Positions 45,964-54,328 of a stretch of 63,701 nucleotides of DNA are shown one piece after another. A program made the position numbers and the translations under genes. Every line of letters starts with the position of its first letter. Position 1 is the stretch's first letter. The notes beneath the pieces are model-generated. The model was not told the origin of the DNA. It did not search any database and saw nothing but the letters and a program-made list of their open reading frames with translations. The stretch spans positions 1 through 63,701 of the forward strand of contig CAIZQH010000006.1 of assembly GCA_903935095.1 (NCBI GenBank), read 5' to 3'. The stretch comes from an uncultured Flavobacteriales bacterium (GTDB lineage Bacteria > Bacteroidota > Bacteroidia > Flavobacteriales_D > Crocinitomicaceae).

Positions 45964-47289
45964 CTACAATAAATCGTTGGCCAAATTTGCCAATTCAGAA
46001 CGCTCACCTTTCTCTAGTTTGACGTGGGCAAAAAGTGACTCCCCTTTTAAGCGGTCGATCAAATAAGCCAGACCATTACTGTTTTCATCTAAGTAAGGCG
46101 TGTCAATTTGATGTACATCTCCAGTGAATACAATTTTGGTGTTTTCTCCCGCACGCGTGATGATTGTTTTCACTTCATGAGGAGTTAAATTCTGTGCCTC
46201 ATCGATGATAAACATGATATTGGAAAGACTTCTACCACGAATGAATGCAAGAGGAGTGATGATGATTTTCCCAGAATCTTGCATCTCCATGATGGCTTTG
46301 TGTTTCTTTTCATTTTCACCAAACTGAGACTTAATAAACTTCAGGTTATCCCAAAGTGGCTCCATGTAGGGTCCGATTTTATCGTTGGCATCACCTGGCA
46401 AGAATCCAATTTCTTTATTTGACAAAGGGACAATTGGTCGAGCTAAAATCACTTGGTTGTACAATTTTTGTTGTTCCAATGCAGCCGCAAGCGCAAGTAA
46501 TGTTTTACCCGTTCCAGCTACTCCCTGAAGTGCCACCAATTTGATATCATTGTTTAACAGGGCGTGAAAAGCAAACGCTTGCTCCGCATTTTTCGGCTTA
46601 ATTCCATACACAAATTCTTTTTCAATGCGGTCAACTCGATCCGATAGGTGATTATAAAAAGCGAGTGCAGATGTTTTTCCATTTTTTAGGATATAGTAGC
46701 CATTCACCTCTTTTTTCTCTCCTAAATTGCCGTCTTCAGGCACACTTCCTTTTGTGAATATTTCTCGGATATACGTAGATTCGAGTCCTTCGATGTTGTA
46801 GGTACTTGATGCTTGGATTTCGTCCGAATGAACTTTTCCTGTTTGATAGTCCTCGGCAACAAGTCCTAACGCTTTTGACTTAATGCGAAGATTGATGTCT
46901 TTGGTGACAAGGACCACTGATTTCCGTTTTTCCTTTTCCTGAAGAATCAGCGCGGAATTAATGATTTTATGGTCATTTTTGTAGGAGCCATAAACCTCCT
47001 CGGCATTTACCCCAGTTGGGGTGTGCTCCATAATGATTTTGAAATGACCCAATCCTGGACCAAGAGGAATCCACTCTTGTAAAGAACCGTTGCCAGAAAG
47101 TCGATCAATGAACCGAATAACCTCTCTAGCTGAAAAGTTTTTCGTGTCGTTTCCTACTTTAAATTTGTCTAATTCTTCTAGGACTGTAATGGGAATAGCG
47201 ACATAATGCTCATCGAAATTAGAGATGGAATCGAAGTCGTGCAGCAGCACGGAAGTGTCAAGTACAAATATTTTTTGGGATTTTGCCAT
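45964..47289 (-). CDS. PIN-PhoH fusion protein (YlaK/PhoH2 type)
   Basis: 441 residues. Residues ~1-150 are a PIN nuclease domain ('VLDTSVLLHDFDSISNF' and 'VLVTKDINLRIKSKALGL' carry the acidic metal ligands). Residues ~230-441 are a PhoH ATPase with Walker A 'GVAGTGKTLLAL' near 255 and 'FIIDEAQNLTPHEVK'. Such proteins are RNA helicase/ribonuclease fusions thought to act in RNA turnover. Monocistronic. Confidence 0.92.
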   Translation of the reverse strand: MAKSQKIFVLDTSVLLHDFDSISNFDEHYVAIPITVLEELDKFKVGNDTKNFSAREVIRFIDRLSGNGSLQEWIPLGPGLGHFKIIMEHTPTGVNAEEVYGSYKNDHKIINSALILQEKEKRKSVVLVTKDINLRIKSKALGLVAEDYQTGKVHSDEIQASSTYNIEGLESTYIREIFTKGSVPEDGNLGEKKEVNGYYILKNGKTSALAFYNHLSDRVDRIEKEFVYGIKPKNAEQAFAFHALLNNDIKLVALQGVAGTGKTLLALAAALEQQKLYNQVILARPIVPLSNKEIGFLPGDANDKIGPYMEPLWDNLKFIKSQFGENEKKHKAIMEMQDSGKIIITPLAFIRGRSLSNIMFIIDEAQNLTPHEVKTIITRAGENTKIVFTGDVHQIDTPYLDENSNGLAYLIDRLKGESLFAHVKLEKGERSELANLANDLL

Positions 47290-47359
47290 TCGTTTTTTTC
47301 TATGAAAGTACTTTTTTTAGCATTTCAAAGAAGAAATTTGAATGTTAAATTTTAAACAA

Positions 47360-48253
47360 TTATTTCGAAAACAAGGCTTTCAAGGCCTTATTCAATTTAT
47401 TGAATTTGAATTCGAAGCCTGTCTGTTTAATTTTATCGTTGGAGACTCTTAAATCACTAAGAACGAGCATGGAGCGCTCTCCCAAAAAGAATTTGATTAT
47501 TCCACTTGGAACGGCGGGCAGAAAGAAGGGACGGTGCATATATTTGGCGATACCTTTCATCATGTTACGATTGGTATCACAATCAGCGACAGCATTGTAT
47601 GTACCCTCTAATTGGTGGTCCATGCCGAATAGGATCAACCTACATAAATCGTCCATGTGAATCCAAGGATGGTATTGGTTTCCTGATCCTAGAGGAGCGC
47701 CAAGTCCAAAAAATACGGGTCTTTTCATCGCATTCAGAGAGCCCCCTCGATTTGATAATACCATGGCGATGCGCAATTTCATATAAGGGCAAATTCCTTG
47801 GAAGTGATCACTAGCATTTTCCCAATCGCGTACAAGTGTACTCAAGAAATCAGGGCCATATTCATCCTCTTCCTGAAATACTTTCGCTTGGTGAACATCG
47901 TAACAATTCACCCCTGAGGCACCGACATAATATACTAATTTGGGCATTTTAGCAGCTAATTCACTCAAAAAAATAGTGGACTCTACACGTGAACTGATTA
48001 ATTCTTGTTTACGAGATGAGGTCCAATTTCTATCCCCAATATTCGCTCCGGCCAGGTTAATGATCACATGAATTCTACTTAGGTATTTTTCGTCCACTTG
48101 TTTTGTTCTGGGATCCCATTGAACGTGTCCTTGTTTTCGTGCATTTCGCGAAAGTTTATACACCCGGTATCCACGTTCTTTTAAGACTTTCGTAAGTTGC
48201 TTTCCGATTAAACCTGATCCACCTGCAATTAATGCCGTCTTTATTGCTTCCAT
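47360..48253 (-). CDS. TIGR01777-type NAD(P) epimerase (SDR39U1-like)
   Basis: 297 residues. 'LIAGGSGLIGKQLTKVLKERG' opens the Rossmann fold, 'VIINLAGANIGDRNWTSSRKQEL' and 'YVGASGVNCY' are typical of the family, and the last ~50 residues form DUF1731 ('GERSMLVLSDLRVSNDKIKQTGF'). The true substrate of this extended SDR family is unknown. The gene follows the small lipoprotein gene by 1 bp. Confidence 0.88.
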   Translation of the reverse strand: MEAIKTALIAGGSGLIGKQLTKVLKERGYRVYKLSRNARKQGHVQWDPRTKQVDEKYLSRIHVIINLAGANIGDRNWTSSRKQELISSRVESTIFLSELAAKMPKLVYYVGASGVNCYDVHQAKVFQEEDEYGPDFLSTLVRDWENASDHFQGICPYMKLRIAMVLSNRGGSLNAMKRPVFFGLGAPLGSGNQYHPWIHMDDLCRLILFGMDHQLEGTYNAVADCDTNRNMMKGIAKYMHRPFFLPAVPSGIIKFFLGERSMLVLSDLRVSNDKIKQTGFEFKFNKLNKALKALFSK

Positions 48254-48254
48254 G

Positions 48255-48512
48255 TTATTTACAATCTGCTTTCAACTTCAACAATTCCTCCCCATTGATG
48301 TACTCGTATGCTTCACAAAGCTTGCTTTTGGAAGAAATCAATTTTTTCAACTGAACACTGTCTTGTTTTGTTGCATCCTTTCCCCATATCTTTTCACTCA
48401 AGGCGTTTACTTCTTTGCTTTTCTTCATGCACGAACAAAATTTTTCGTCTGTTCTGTGACAAGAAAGTAGGATAAGCATTATAAACGTTAGGAATACGGA
48501 TTTTTGTATCAT
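48255..48512 (-). CDS. Small Cys-rich lipoprotein
   Basis: 85 residues with a lipobox 'LLSC' at residue ~18 and four further cysteines, in 'FCSCMKK', 'KLCEAY' and the penultimate 'ADCK'. The conserved-looking 'CSCMKKSKEVNALSEKI' recalls small Bacteroidota lipoproteins of unknown function. It has a promoter of its own and precedes the epimerase gene by 1 bp. Confidence 0.72.
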   Translation of the reverse strand: MIQKSVFLTFIMLILLSCHRTDEKFCSCMKKSKEVNALSEKIWGKDATKQDSVQLKKLISSKSKLCEAYEYINGEELLKLKADCK

Positions 48513-48536
48513 TTTGTAAGTAGAAATTTAAGAATT

Positions 48537-48565
48537 CAAATGTAGTATTAATTCAACTAAATCAA
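48537..48565 (-). promoter_or_regulatory. Promoter TTG-N18-TACATTTG for the lipoprotein-epimerase pair
   Basis: -7 box TACATTTG at 48544-48537 and -33 TTG at 48565-48563, spacer 18 bp. The ATG follows 24 bp later. The opposite strand carries a TATCTTCG box (48567-48574) 12 bp before the S41 peptidase ATG. Confidence 0.5.
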
Positions 48566-48586
48566 TTATCTTCGATTCACTCTTTC

Positions 48587-50092
48587 ATGCAAAATTTTTA
48601 CCTTTTTATTGTTTTAATCATTTTGATTCCTTTTCGAGGAAGCACACAAGATTGTATATCTTATTTTCATTATTCGAAGGATGAAATAAGTCAGGTAAAG
48701 TTGTGTCCTGAAGCCATGAGGGCGGACATCGAACAATTACATGAACACATTTTAACGACGCACCCGAATCCAAGTTTGTATTGTGGAGTTGAGGCCTTTG
48801 TGAATGGATACAAACGGGCCTTAGCATCGTGTTCTAGTGAAAAAACAATGATTGAGTTTTTGCAGATCTTAACTACTTATTTAGCGGTGATGAAAGATTC
48901 CCACACCAATTTAAATCCGAAAGATTATTTGTATTTTGGGCCGAAGGATCGCGCCGTTCTACCCTTTTTTGTTGTACGGATTGAAGGGAAGTTTTATTTG
49001 GAAAGTATCTATAAAAACGACCTTGCCATTGGCTCTGAGATCCTTCAAGTAGATTCTTATCCCATGGACACTTTGTTTGCTGTGGGTAAGAAACTAAGTT
49101 TTACTGAAGGAAATGCTCATCTAGCGCAGGAAGAAATCGCAGAACGAATGATTGGGGCTGCGTTCAATTTACTCCATCGGGCAAATGTAACGGATGAGGC
49201 ATTGTTTAAAGTGGTTAATCTATCCGGAGATACGCTGATTCAAAAAGCCCATTATGTAAAATCTGCTCATTATTTGAAAGACCGAACGATCCATTTGCAT
49301 GGCCCCATCCAATACTTTATCGATAATGACAAGCGATGTGTTTTAACGATTGAGTCTTTCGATCCCATATCCCTGAAGAAATTTAAAAAGCAGATTGATG
49401 CCTGTTTTTTAGAAATCCGCAAGCAAAATGTTCAAGAATTGTATATTGATTTACGGGGTAATTTAGGTGGTATGCTTCGCGCGCAGGAATATGTCTTAAG
49501 CTATATAAATCTGAGCGGGGGGCCTTTACAAATGAATTACTTGTATAAACGAAGTCATTTCGATCGCTTCGCTTCGCTTCCATTTTACCAAGAATGGCAA
49601 TTCATGAATCGAGCAGAACGGGTTTATCCAAATGGGTTGATTAGTCAGGAGTATGATTTTTACAAATCTCCTTTGGGCACAACGCGCACTATTTTATACG
49701 ATTACACGCCACAGAATCACCTTGGGTATACCTATCGAGGGAAATGCACCCTCATCACCAATGGCTTGTCCATGTCCGCCTCTGTTTTATTTGCCGGATG
49801 GTTTAAAAACGAGAAGCGTGGAGAAATTATTGGTACGCAATGTATGGGAGGAATTGGAGGGACTTTTGGAAATAGTGCTGCATACACTTTAGATCATTCA
49901 AATACTCATTTGATGGTGTCTACCTTGAAATTCACGCCAAAAGATCGAGTACGAATTGAATTAAATGCCATCGATCCAGACCATGTGATTCGGATTAATC
50001 GTCAACAATTGATTCAGCACAAAGACCCGGTGATGGAGTATTTGCACATTAAGAAGGAATCAAAGAAGAAAATAAAGAAGGATAACGATTGA
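48587..50092 (+). CDS. S41-family peptidase
   Basis: 501 residues with a signal peptide (to about 'RGSTQ'). The N-terminal half is a non-catalytic domain; from about residue 240 comes the S41 core with 'ELYIDLRGNLGGML' and the nucleophile region 'LITNGLSMSASVLFAGWF', Ser in SAS. No clear PDZ domain is visible. It is an exported protease, probably periplasmic or surface-bound; the substrate is unknown. The last 33 bp overlap the convergent yqaA gene. The C-terminus is very lysine-rich. Confidence 0.85.
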   Translation: MQNFYLFIVLIILIPFRGSTQDCISYFHYSKDEISQVKLCPEAMRADIEQLHEHILTTHPNPSLYCGVEAFVNGYKRALASCSSEKTMIEFLQILTTYLAVMKDSHTNLNPKDYLYFGPKDRAVLPFFVVRIEGKFYLESIYKNDLAIGSEILQVDSYPMDTLFAVGKKLSFTEGNAHLAQEEIAERMIGAAFNLLHRANVTDEALFKVVNLSGDTLIQKAHYVKSAHYLKDRTIHLHGPIQYFIDNDKRCVLTIESFDPISLKKFKKQIDACFLEIRKQNVQELYIDLRGNLGGMLRAQEYVLSYINLSGGPLQMNYLYKRSHFDRFASLPFYQEWQFMNRAERVYPNGLISQEYDFYKSPLGTTRTILYDYTPQNHLGYTYRGKCTLITNGLSMSASVLFAGWFKNEKRGEIIGTQCMGGIGGTFGNSAAYTLDHSNTHLMVSTLKFTPKDRVRIELNAIDPDHVIRINRQQLIQHKDPVMEYLHIKKESKKKIKKDND

Positions 50093-50491
50093 GTAGCGAA
50101 TGAATTTGCCTATCGCGAAGAAGACGAAGGTCATAAGTTTTGGTGAGCGAAAGAAACCGAGTGCCACCCCGATTAAATCCCCTACAACTGGCAGCCATGA
50201 AAACAAGGCGAGCCAAATTCCGTATTTTTGAACGCGTGTGCTCCATTCTTCAATTTTCTCCAGACTAACCCCGATTTTTTTAAGCCATATTGGATTTCCA
50301 AGGTATCCAATGTAATAATTCAGCATTGCTCCAAGCGTATTTCCCGTAGATGCAACCACTAAGCATACCATCGAATCGTAATGATAAGCAAGCATTGCAA
50401 GAAGAACAACTTCTGAAGCAACAGGAAGTATCGTCGCCGCAAAAAAAGCGCTTAAAAACAACCCTATGTATCCTGTTTCAAATTCCCACAT
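50060..50491 (-). CDS. YqaA-family membrane protein (DedA/VTT relative)
   Basis: 143 residues from the ATG at 50491. A longer start at 50524 would read through a terminator hairpin and is rejected. The family landmarks are 'FFAATILPVASEVVLLAML', 'STGNTLGAMLNYYIG', 'FSWLPVVGDLIGVALGFF' and 'GKFIRYSIVILLY'. Four membrane segments are expected. DedA relatives are lipid scramblases or flippases, but YqaA's own role is not settled. Its end overlaps the convergent S41 peptidase gene by 33 bp. Confidence 0.88.
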   Translation of the reverse strand: MWEFETGYIGLFLSAFFAATILPVASEVVLLAMLAYHYDSMVCLVVASTGNTLGAMLNYYIGYLGNPIWLKKIGVSLEKIEEWSTRVQKYGIWLALFSWLPVVGDLIGVALGFFRSPKLMTFVFFAIGKFIRYSIVILLYFLL

Positions 50492-50501
50492 AACAAAAAA
50501 G

Positions 50502-50524
50502 GCCGGATAGACCGGCCTTTCCAT
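50502..50524 (-). terminator. Rho-independent terminator after T9SS cargo gene
   Basis: AAAGGCCGG-tctat-CCGGCCTTT: a 9-bp perfect stem with a 5-base loop, flanked by A and T runs. It sits 16 bp after the stop of the 50540 gene and just before the yqaA start, so it separates their transcripts. Being symmetrical, it could also stop plus-strand transcripts. Confidence 0.75.
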
Positions 50525-50539
50525 ATTTCAGTTCATGTA

Positions 50540-52384
50540 TTATTTTTTCACGAATTTTTTCGTCAATACTGTTCCGTTAGAAGCAATATTTACAAAGTAA
50601 ACTCCGCTATTCCATTTTGCAGATTCAAGTGCTAAATTGTGCAACCCTGAAGTCAATTGGTTCAATGCAGTGTTTTGCACTTCTTTACCCGCAACATCCA
50701 AAACAGTAATTGTTACATCCGAAGCATTCAATAATTCAAATTGCAAAGAAGCAGCACCATTTGAAGGATTCGGCATAATCACTGCTTGTTGTACTTGCTC
50801 GATTTCGTCTGTTCCTAAAACTGGGTCAAAATTAAGAGATATATGAGGTGCAGAAGACCATCCAGTAAAATAATTTATCCCTCCTGCTGTACCAAATGGA
50901 CCATATCCAACAGTTGAAAAATCATCATTTCCTTTACTGGAAGATTTAAATTTAATCTTGTTTGTACTTGTTTGGTAAAATTTAAGTACAACCATATATA
51001 ACTTACCAGCTTCTAATGTAATCGGCGCATCAAACGCAATGTCAGTTGGGGTTGAGGTATTTATAGTTGAAGGAGTTGTATAATACCCATCCGTTAGATA
51101 AACATTATTTGGATCTTGAATAGATGTTATCACTTCATAAAACTCGGCTGTAATATCCGTATTCGAGGTAGTACCTGTGCCGAATTGTACTTGTAATCCA
51201 TTTAGCTGTTGGTTTTGAAAACACTGATAAATATTTCCCATTCCAACAGTAGCATCAACCGTATTAAAACCAAACGTTAAATTTCCTGAAATTGGATAAT
51301 TGTGACCGTAAATATAATCAGTGATCTTAAACTCATCTGTCATTGAATTATTTGTAAGTACGCCTTGGTCAGTTGCATAAACGTTTAATGAATATGTTCC
51401 TAATTGAGTTGGAGTAAATGCATTTGAAAGCCAAACGGTATCTAAACCACCAGGTAAAATAGTAACTAGTGCAGAATCAAGAAAAACTGAAGATGACAAA
51501 GTTACATTGAACTTAATATACTTTGAAATAGATTGCGACCCTTGGTTTTCAACAATTGCACCATAAGTCATTGGTGAAGCTTGTGTTAAGGGAGTTGAGT
51601 AATAATCAAATGCATTAATCACATCGTTTGTAAATACTTTGCTAATTTTAATTTCATCAAGAAAAGGCTCGATTAATTTTACATCATCAATCATCCACCC
51701 ATATCCACTACCGTATTGATCATCAGCAGAATCGCTTTTCCAACGAAAACGAATCATTGTTAATCCGCTTCCAGATACAGGTACTAACTTTAAAATTGTA
51801 TTCTGAACAGCATCGCCATTAGTAGCATAGCCTTCATTTAATGCATAACTAACCCAAGTTTGTCCCGCATTTTCAGAAATTTCAACGAAAGTAGAATCGT
51901 AATTTAAATGACGAAATCTTTGGTTAAAACTGATTGTAATATAATTCAATAGGTAATTAGATAGATCAATTGTATCTGACTTAACCCAAGTATCTTGAGG
52001 GTCAACCGCCCCGTTTATTAAGTACTGAACGCCATTAAAAAATGCAAAGCCATTGCTCGCGGTTGTTCCTGCTGTAGACATAGCGCCCATGTATGCTGAC
52101 AATCCATTTGTTGCACCTGCAATTTCAGGATGACTATTATTCCCAATGATAAATGTTCCTTGTCCATTGGTTCCAATGGTCCAATCTTGAGGGACAGAAA
52201 AGTTATTTTGCCAAATAATATCTCCGCCTGCTTTTTGAGTAAGGTCTTGATTAATCTCCGTTTTTCCAAAATCATGATTTGGAAGTAAAAGAGGTTTTAA
52301 TCTTTGATTTGATTGAAAATCTTTTTGTGCAAATGCAACCATCCAAGATGTTAACACAAGCAATGAGAGTACAATTTTTTTCAT
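50540..52384 (-). CDS. Secreted T9SS type A cargo, choice-of-anchor-J-like domain
   Basis: 614 residues: signal peptide to 'VAFAQ' (residue 19), then a jelly-roll domain at ~50-235 ('GGDIIWQNNFSVPQDWTI', 'YGWMIDDVKLIEPF'), a CARDB/Ig-like domain at ~260-345 ('MTYGAIVENQGSQSISKYI'), a third beta domain, and the type A sorting domain ('AVIMPNPSNGAASLQF' to 'GVYFVNIASNGTVLTKKFVKK'). Exported by T9SS. No catalytic motif is evident, so it may bind rather than degrade. It has a consensus promoter and a strong terminator, hence is monocistronic. Confidence 0.85.
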   Translation of the reverse strand: MKKIVLSLLVLTSWMVAFAQKDFQSNQRLKPLLLPNHDFGKTEINQDLTQKAGGDIIWQNNFSVPQDWTIGTNGQGTFIIGNNSHPEIAGATNGLSAYMGAMSTAGTTASNGFAFFNGVQYLINGAVDPQDTWVKSDTIDLSNYLLNYITISFNQRFRHLNYDSTFVEISENAGQTWVSYALNEGYATNGDAVQNTILKLVPVSGSGLTMIRFRWKSDSADDQYGSGYGWMIDDVKLIEPFLDEIKISKVFTNDVINAFDYYSTPLTQASPMTYGAIVENQGSQSISKYIKFNVTLSSSVFLDSALVTILPGGLDTVWLSNAFTPTQLGTYSLNVYATDQGVLTNNSMTDEFKITDYIYGHNYPISGNLTFGFNTVDATVGMGNIYQCFQNQQLNGLQVQFGTGTTSNTDITAEFYEVITSIQDPNNVYLTDGYYTTPSTINTSTPTDIAFDAPITLEAGKLYMVVLKFYQTSTNKIKFKSSSKGNDDFSTVGYGPFGTAGGINYFTGWSSAPHISLNFDPVLGTDEIEQVQQAVIMPNPSNGAASLQFELLNASDVTITVLDVAGKEVQNTALNQLTSGLHNLALESAKWNSGVYFVNIASNGTVLTKKFVKK

Positions 52385-52406
52385 TTTTACAATTTTAACG
52401 TTTTAC

Positions 52407-52437
52407 CAAATATACAAACTATTTCTTATCCTTCAAA
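52407..52437 (-). promoter_or_regulatory. Promoter TTTG-N19-TATATTTG for the T9SS cargo gene
   Basis: TTTG at 52437-52434, 19-bp spacer, -7 TATATTTG at 52414-52407, and ATG 22 bp further on. It is partly inside the end of the omega-amidase gene and has the same spacing as the 7583-7613 promoter. Confidence 0.65.
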
Positions 52438-53192
52438 AAAGGTAATTGAATACGCAACTGTTGAATATCCGTGTATGATAATGTGCGTGTTAGAACGGAT
52501 TCCTGATTGTCCATTTCCAACACTGCGTTACCGAGTCCATCATAAATCGCAGAAGCACCTGAATAAACGATGTCGTTTCCATCCACTCCAACACGATTCG
52601 CTCCAATCGAGTAACATTGATTTTCAATAGCGCGTGCCTGAAGCAAAGTAGACCAATGAAGAATGCGTTTATTTGGCCAATTAGCGACATATAAGAGCAC
52701 ATCATAAGCGGCTTGCCCACTCATTTCATTGCGATTTCGAATAAGCTCAGGGAAACGTAAATCATAGCATATTTGCAAATTAAATTTCCATCCTTTGTAG
52801 GAAACAATGGTTTCTGTGGTGCCCGCGGTAAACACCTTGTCTTCGCCTCCCAATCCAAATGACCTTTGTTTGTCATAGATAGAGGTATTCGAGGACGGTT
52901 CCACAAAAACACCTCGATTGAAAAATTGGTGATCCTCCTGAACCATGAGGGAAGTATAAATGGCCGCTTGGTGTTTTTTCGACCAGTCTTGAAGTTTTCT
53001 TAAGGCCTTGTTTTCCTTCCAGTCTTCGGCTAATGAAGTGTTCATGGAAAATCCTGTGTGAAACATTTCAGGCAATAGAATAAGGTCCGTTTCAGGCAAT
53101 CCCTCGAGCAGGTTTTCGATATACTGAAGATTGGCTGGAATATTTTCCCAAGCCTGATCAAATTGAATGATACTGATTCTTAAATCCTGCAT
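52419..53192 (-). CDS. Carbon-nitrogen hydrolase, omega-amidase type
   Basis: 257 residues, nitrilase superfamily. The Glu-Lys-Cys triad is visible: Glu in 'LLPEMFHTGFSM', Lys in 'EDKVFTAG' and Cys in 'LQICYDLRFPEL'. It resembles Nit2/YafV omega-amidase, which hydrolyses the alpha-ketoglutaramate made by glutamine transaminases. It overlaps the aminotransferase gene by 13 bp, as expected for that metabolic pair. Confidence 0.9.
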   Translation of the reverse strand: MQDLRISIIQFDQAWENIPANLQYIENLLEGLPETDLILLPEMFHTGFSMNTSLAEDWKENKALRKLQDWSKKHQAAIYTSLMVQEDHQFFNRGVFVEPSSNTSIYDKQRSFGLGGEDKVFTAGTTETIVSYKGWKFNLQICYDLRFPELIRNRNEMSGQAAYDVLLYVANWPNKRILHWSTLLQARAIENQCYSIGANRVGVDGNDIVYSGASAIYDGLGNAVLEMDNQESVLTRTLSYTDIQQLRIQLPFLKDKK

Positions 53193-54307
53193 AATCTTTC
53201 AGCGGCTAAACGTAAAGTCTCATGATCCTTGGCAAAACAAAACCGAATTAATTTACGATCTGTTCCATCGGCATGAAATACAGAAAGTGGAATACTGGCT
53301 ACGCCTATTTCTTTCGTCAATTTGATGGCAAAATCGACATCTGTTTCAGTGGATATTGCGTCATAAGATGCTACTTGAAAATAAGAACCCTCTGAGGGGA
53401 GCAATTGAAAACGACTTTCAGCTAAAAGAGATCGGAAATAATCGCGTTTCTCCTGATAGAATGAACCGAGTTCGTGCAAGTTTTTATTTGGGAAATAATT
53501 CGCCAATGTTGCTTGAGCGTGACTATTCACGCAAAAGACTAAGAACTGATGAACTTTTTGGATCTCTTTCATTAAAAATGGCGGAGCGTATAAGTAACCG
53601 ATCTTCCATCCCGTTATATGAAAGGTCTTGCCAAAAGAGGAGACAATGATTGAACGCTCTTTTAAGCCCGCTATTTGGTGAGCTGAAATGTGGCTTTTTT
53701 CGAAAGTGATAAACTCATAGACTTCATCAGACAATACATAGAGATTTGGGAAGTCATTTAAAAGTGCTTGCAATTCCAGGAAATCATTCGTGTCCCACAT
53801 TCGTCCACTCGGATTATGAGGGTTATTCGTAATGATCAACCGTGTATGTTTGTTTACTGAGGCACGTATGCGTTCCCAATCAGGTAAAAAATCCATTGAT
53901 AAGGGAATCCTCACCGGTTTTGCATTGGACAATAAAACAGGGCTTTCATAACAGTCGTAACTTGGATCCAGAATAATCACTTCTTCTCCAGGATGCACGA
54001 GTGCTTGAATGGTCGCAAAAATAGCCTGCGTAGCGCCAGCCGTTATGAGAATGTCCGTTTCCTCTAGTTCACGGCTATAATGTTCTTTGATCTTGTGTGC
54101 GATTTCTTGACGCAACTTTGGTAGTCCTGCCATTGGAGCATATTGATGTACTTGTAAGGAAGCTTGTTCCTTAAATACGTGCACTAAGTGTTCATCGACC
54201 GGAAAGTTAGGGAATCCTTGAGAAAGATTTATGGCATTAGTTTCAACTGCCAATGAGGACATGACGGAAAAGATGCTTGTACCGACATGTGGTAATTTAG
54301 ATTTCAC
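53180..54307 (-). CDS. PLP aminotransferase, methionine/glutamine transaminase (YbdL-like)
   Basis: 375 residues. The start is GTG at 54307, followed by 'KSKLPHVGTSIFSVMSSLA', which matches the N-terminus of YbdL, and no ATG precedes it. The PLP lysine lies in 'VSSFGKTFHITGWKIGY', and 'NNPHNPSGRMW' binds the cofactor ring. It transaminates 2-oxo-4-methylthiobutanoate with glutamine, a step of methionine salvage, and the omega-amidase encoded next removes the keto-amide product. Gene pairing and motif agreement make this assignment firm. Confidence 0.9.
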   Translation of the reverse strand: MKSKLPHVGTSIFSVMSSLAVETNAINLSQGFPNFPVDEHLVHVFKEQASLQVHQYAPMAGLPKLRQEIAHKIKEHYSRELEETDILITAGATQAIFATIQALVHPGEEVIILDPSYDCYESPVLLSNAKPVRIPLSMDFLPDWERIRASVNKHTRLIITNNPHNPSGRMWDTNDFLELQALLNDFPNLYVLSDEVYEFITFEKSHISAHQIAGLKERSIIVSSFGKTFHITGWKIGYLYAPPFLMKEIQKVHQFLVFCVNSHAQATLANYFPNKNLHELGSFYQEKRDYFRSLLAESRFQLLPSEGSYFQVASYDAISTETDVDFAIKLTKEIGVASIPLSVFHADGTDRKLIRFCFAKDHETLRLAAERLCRI

Positions 54308-54328
54308 GAAAGAAAGTTATAGCTTGTA

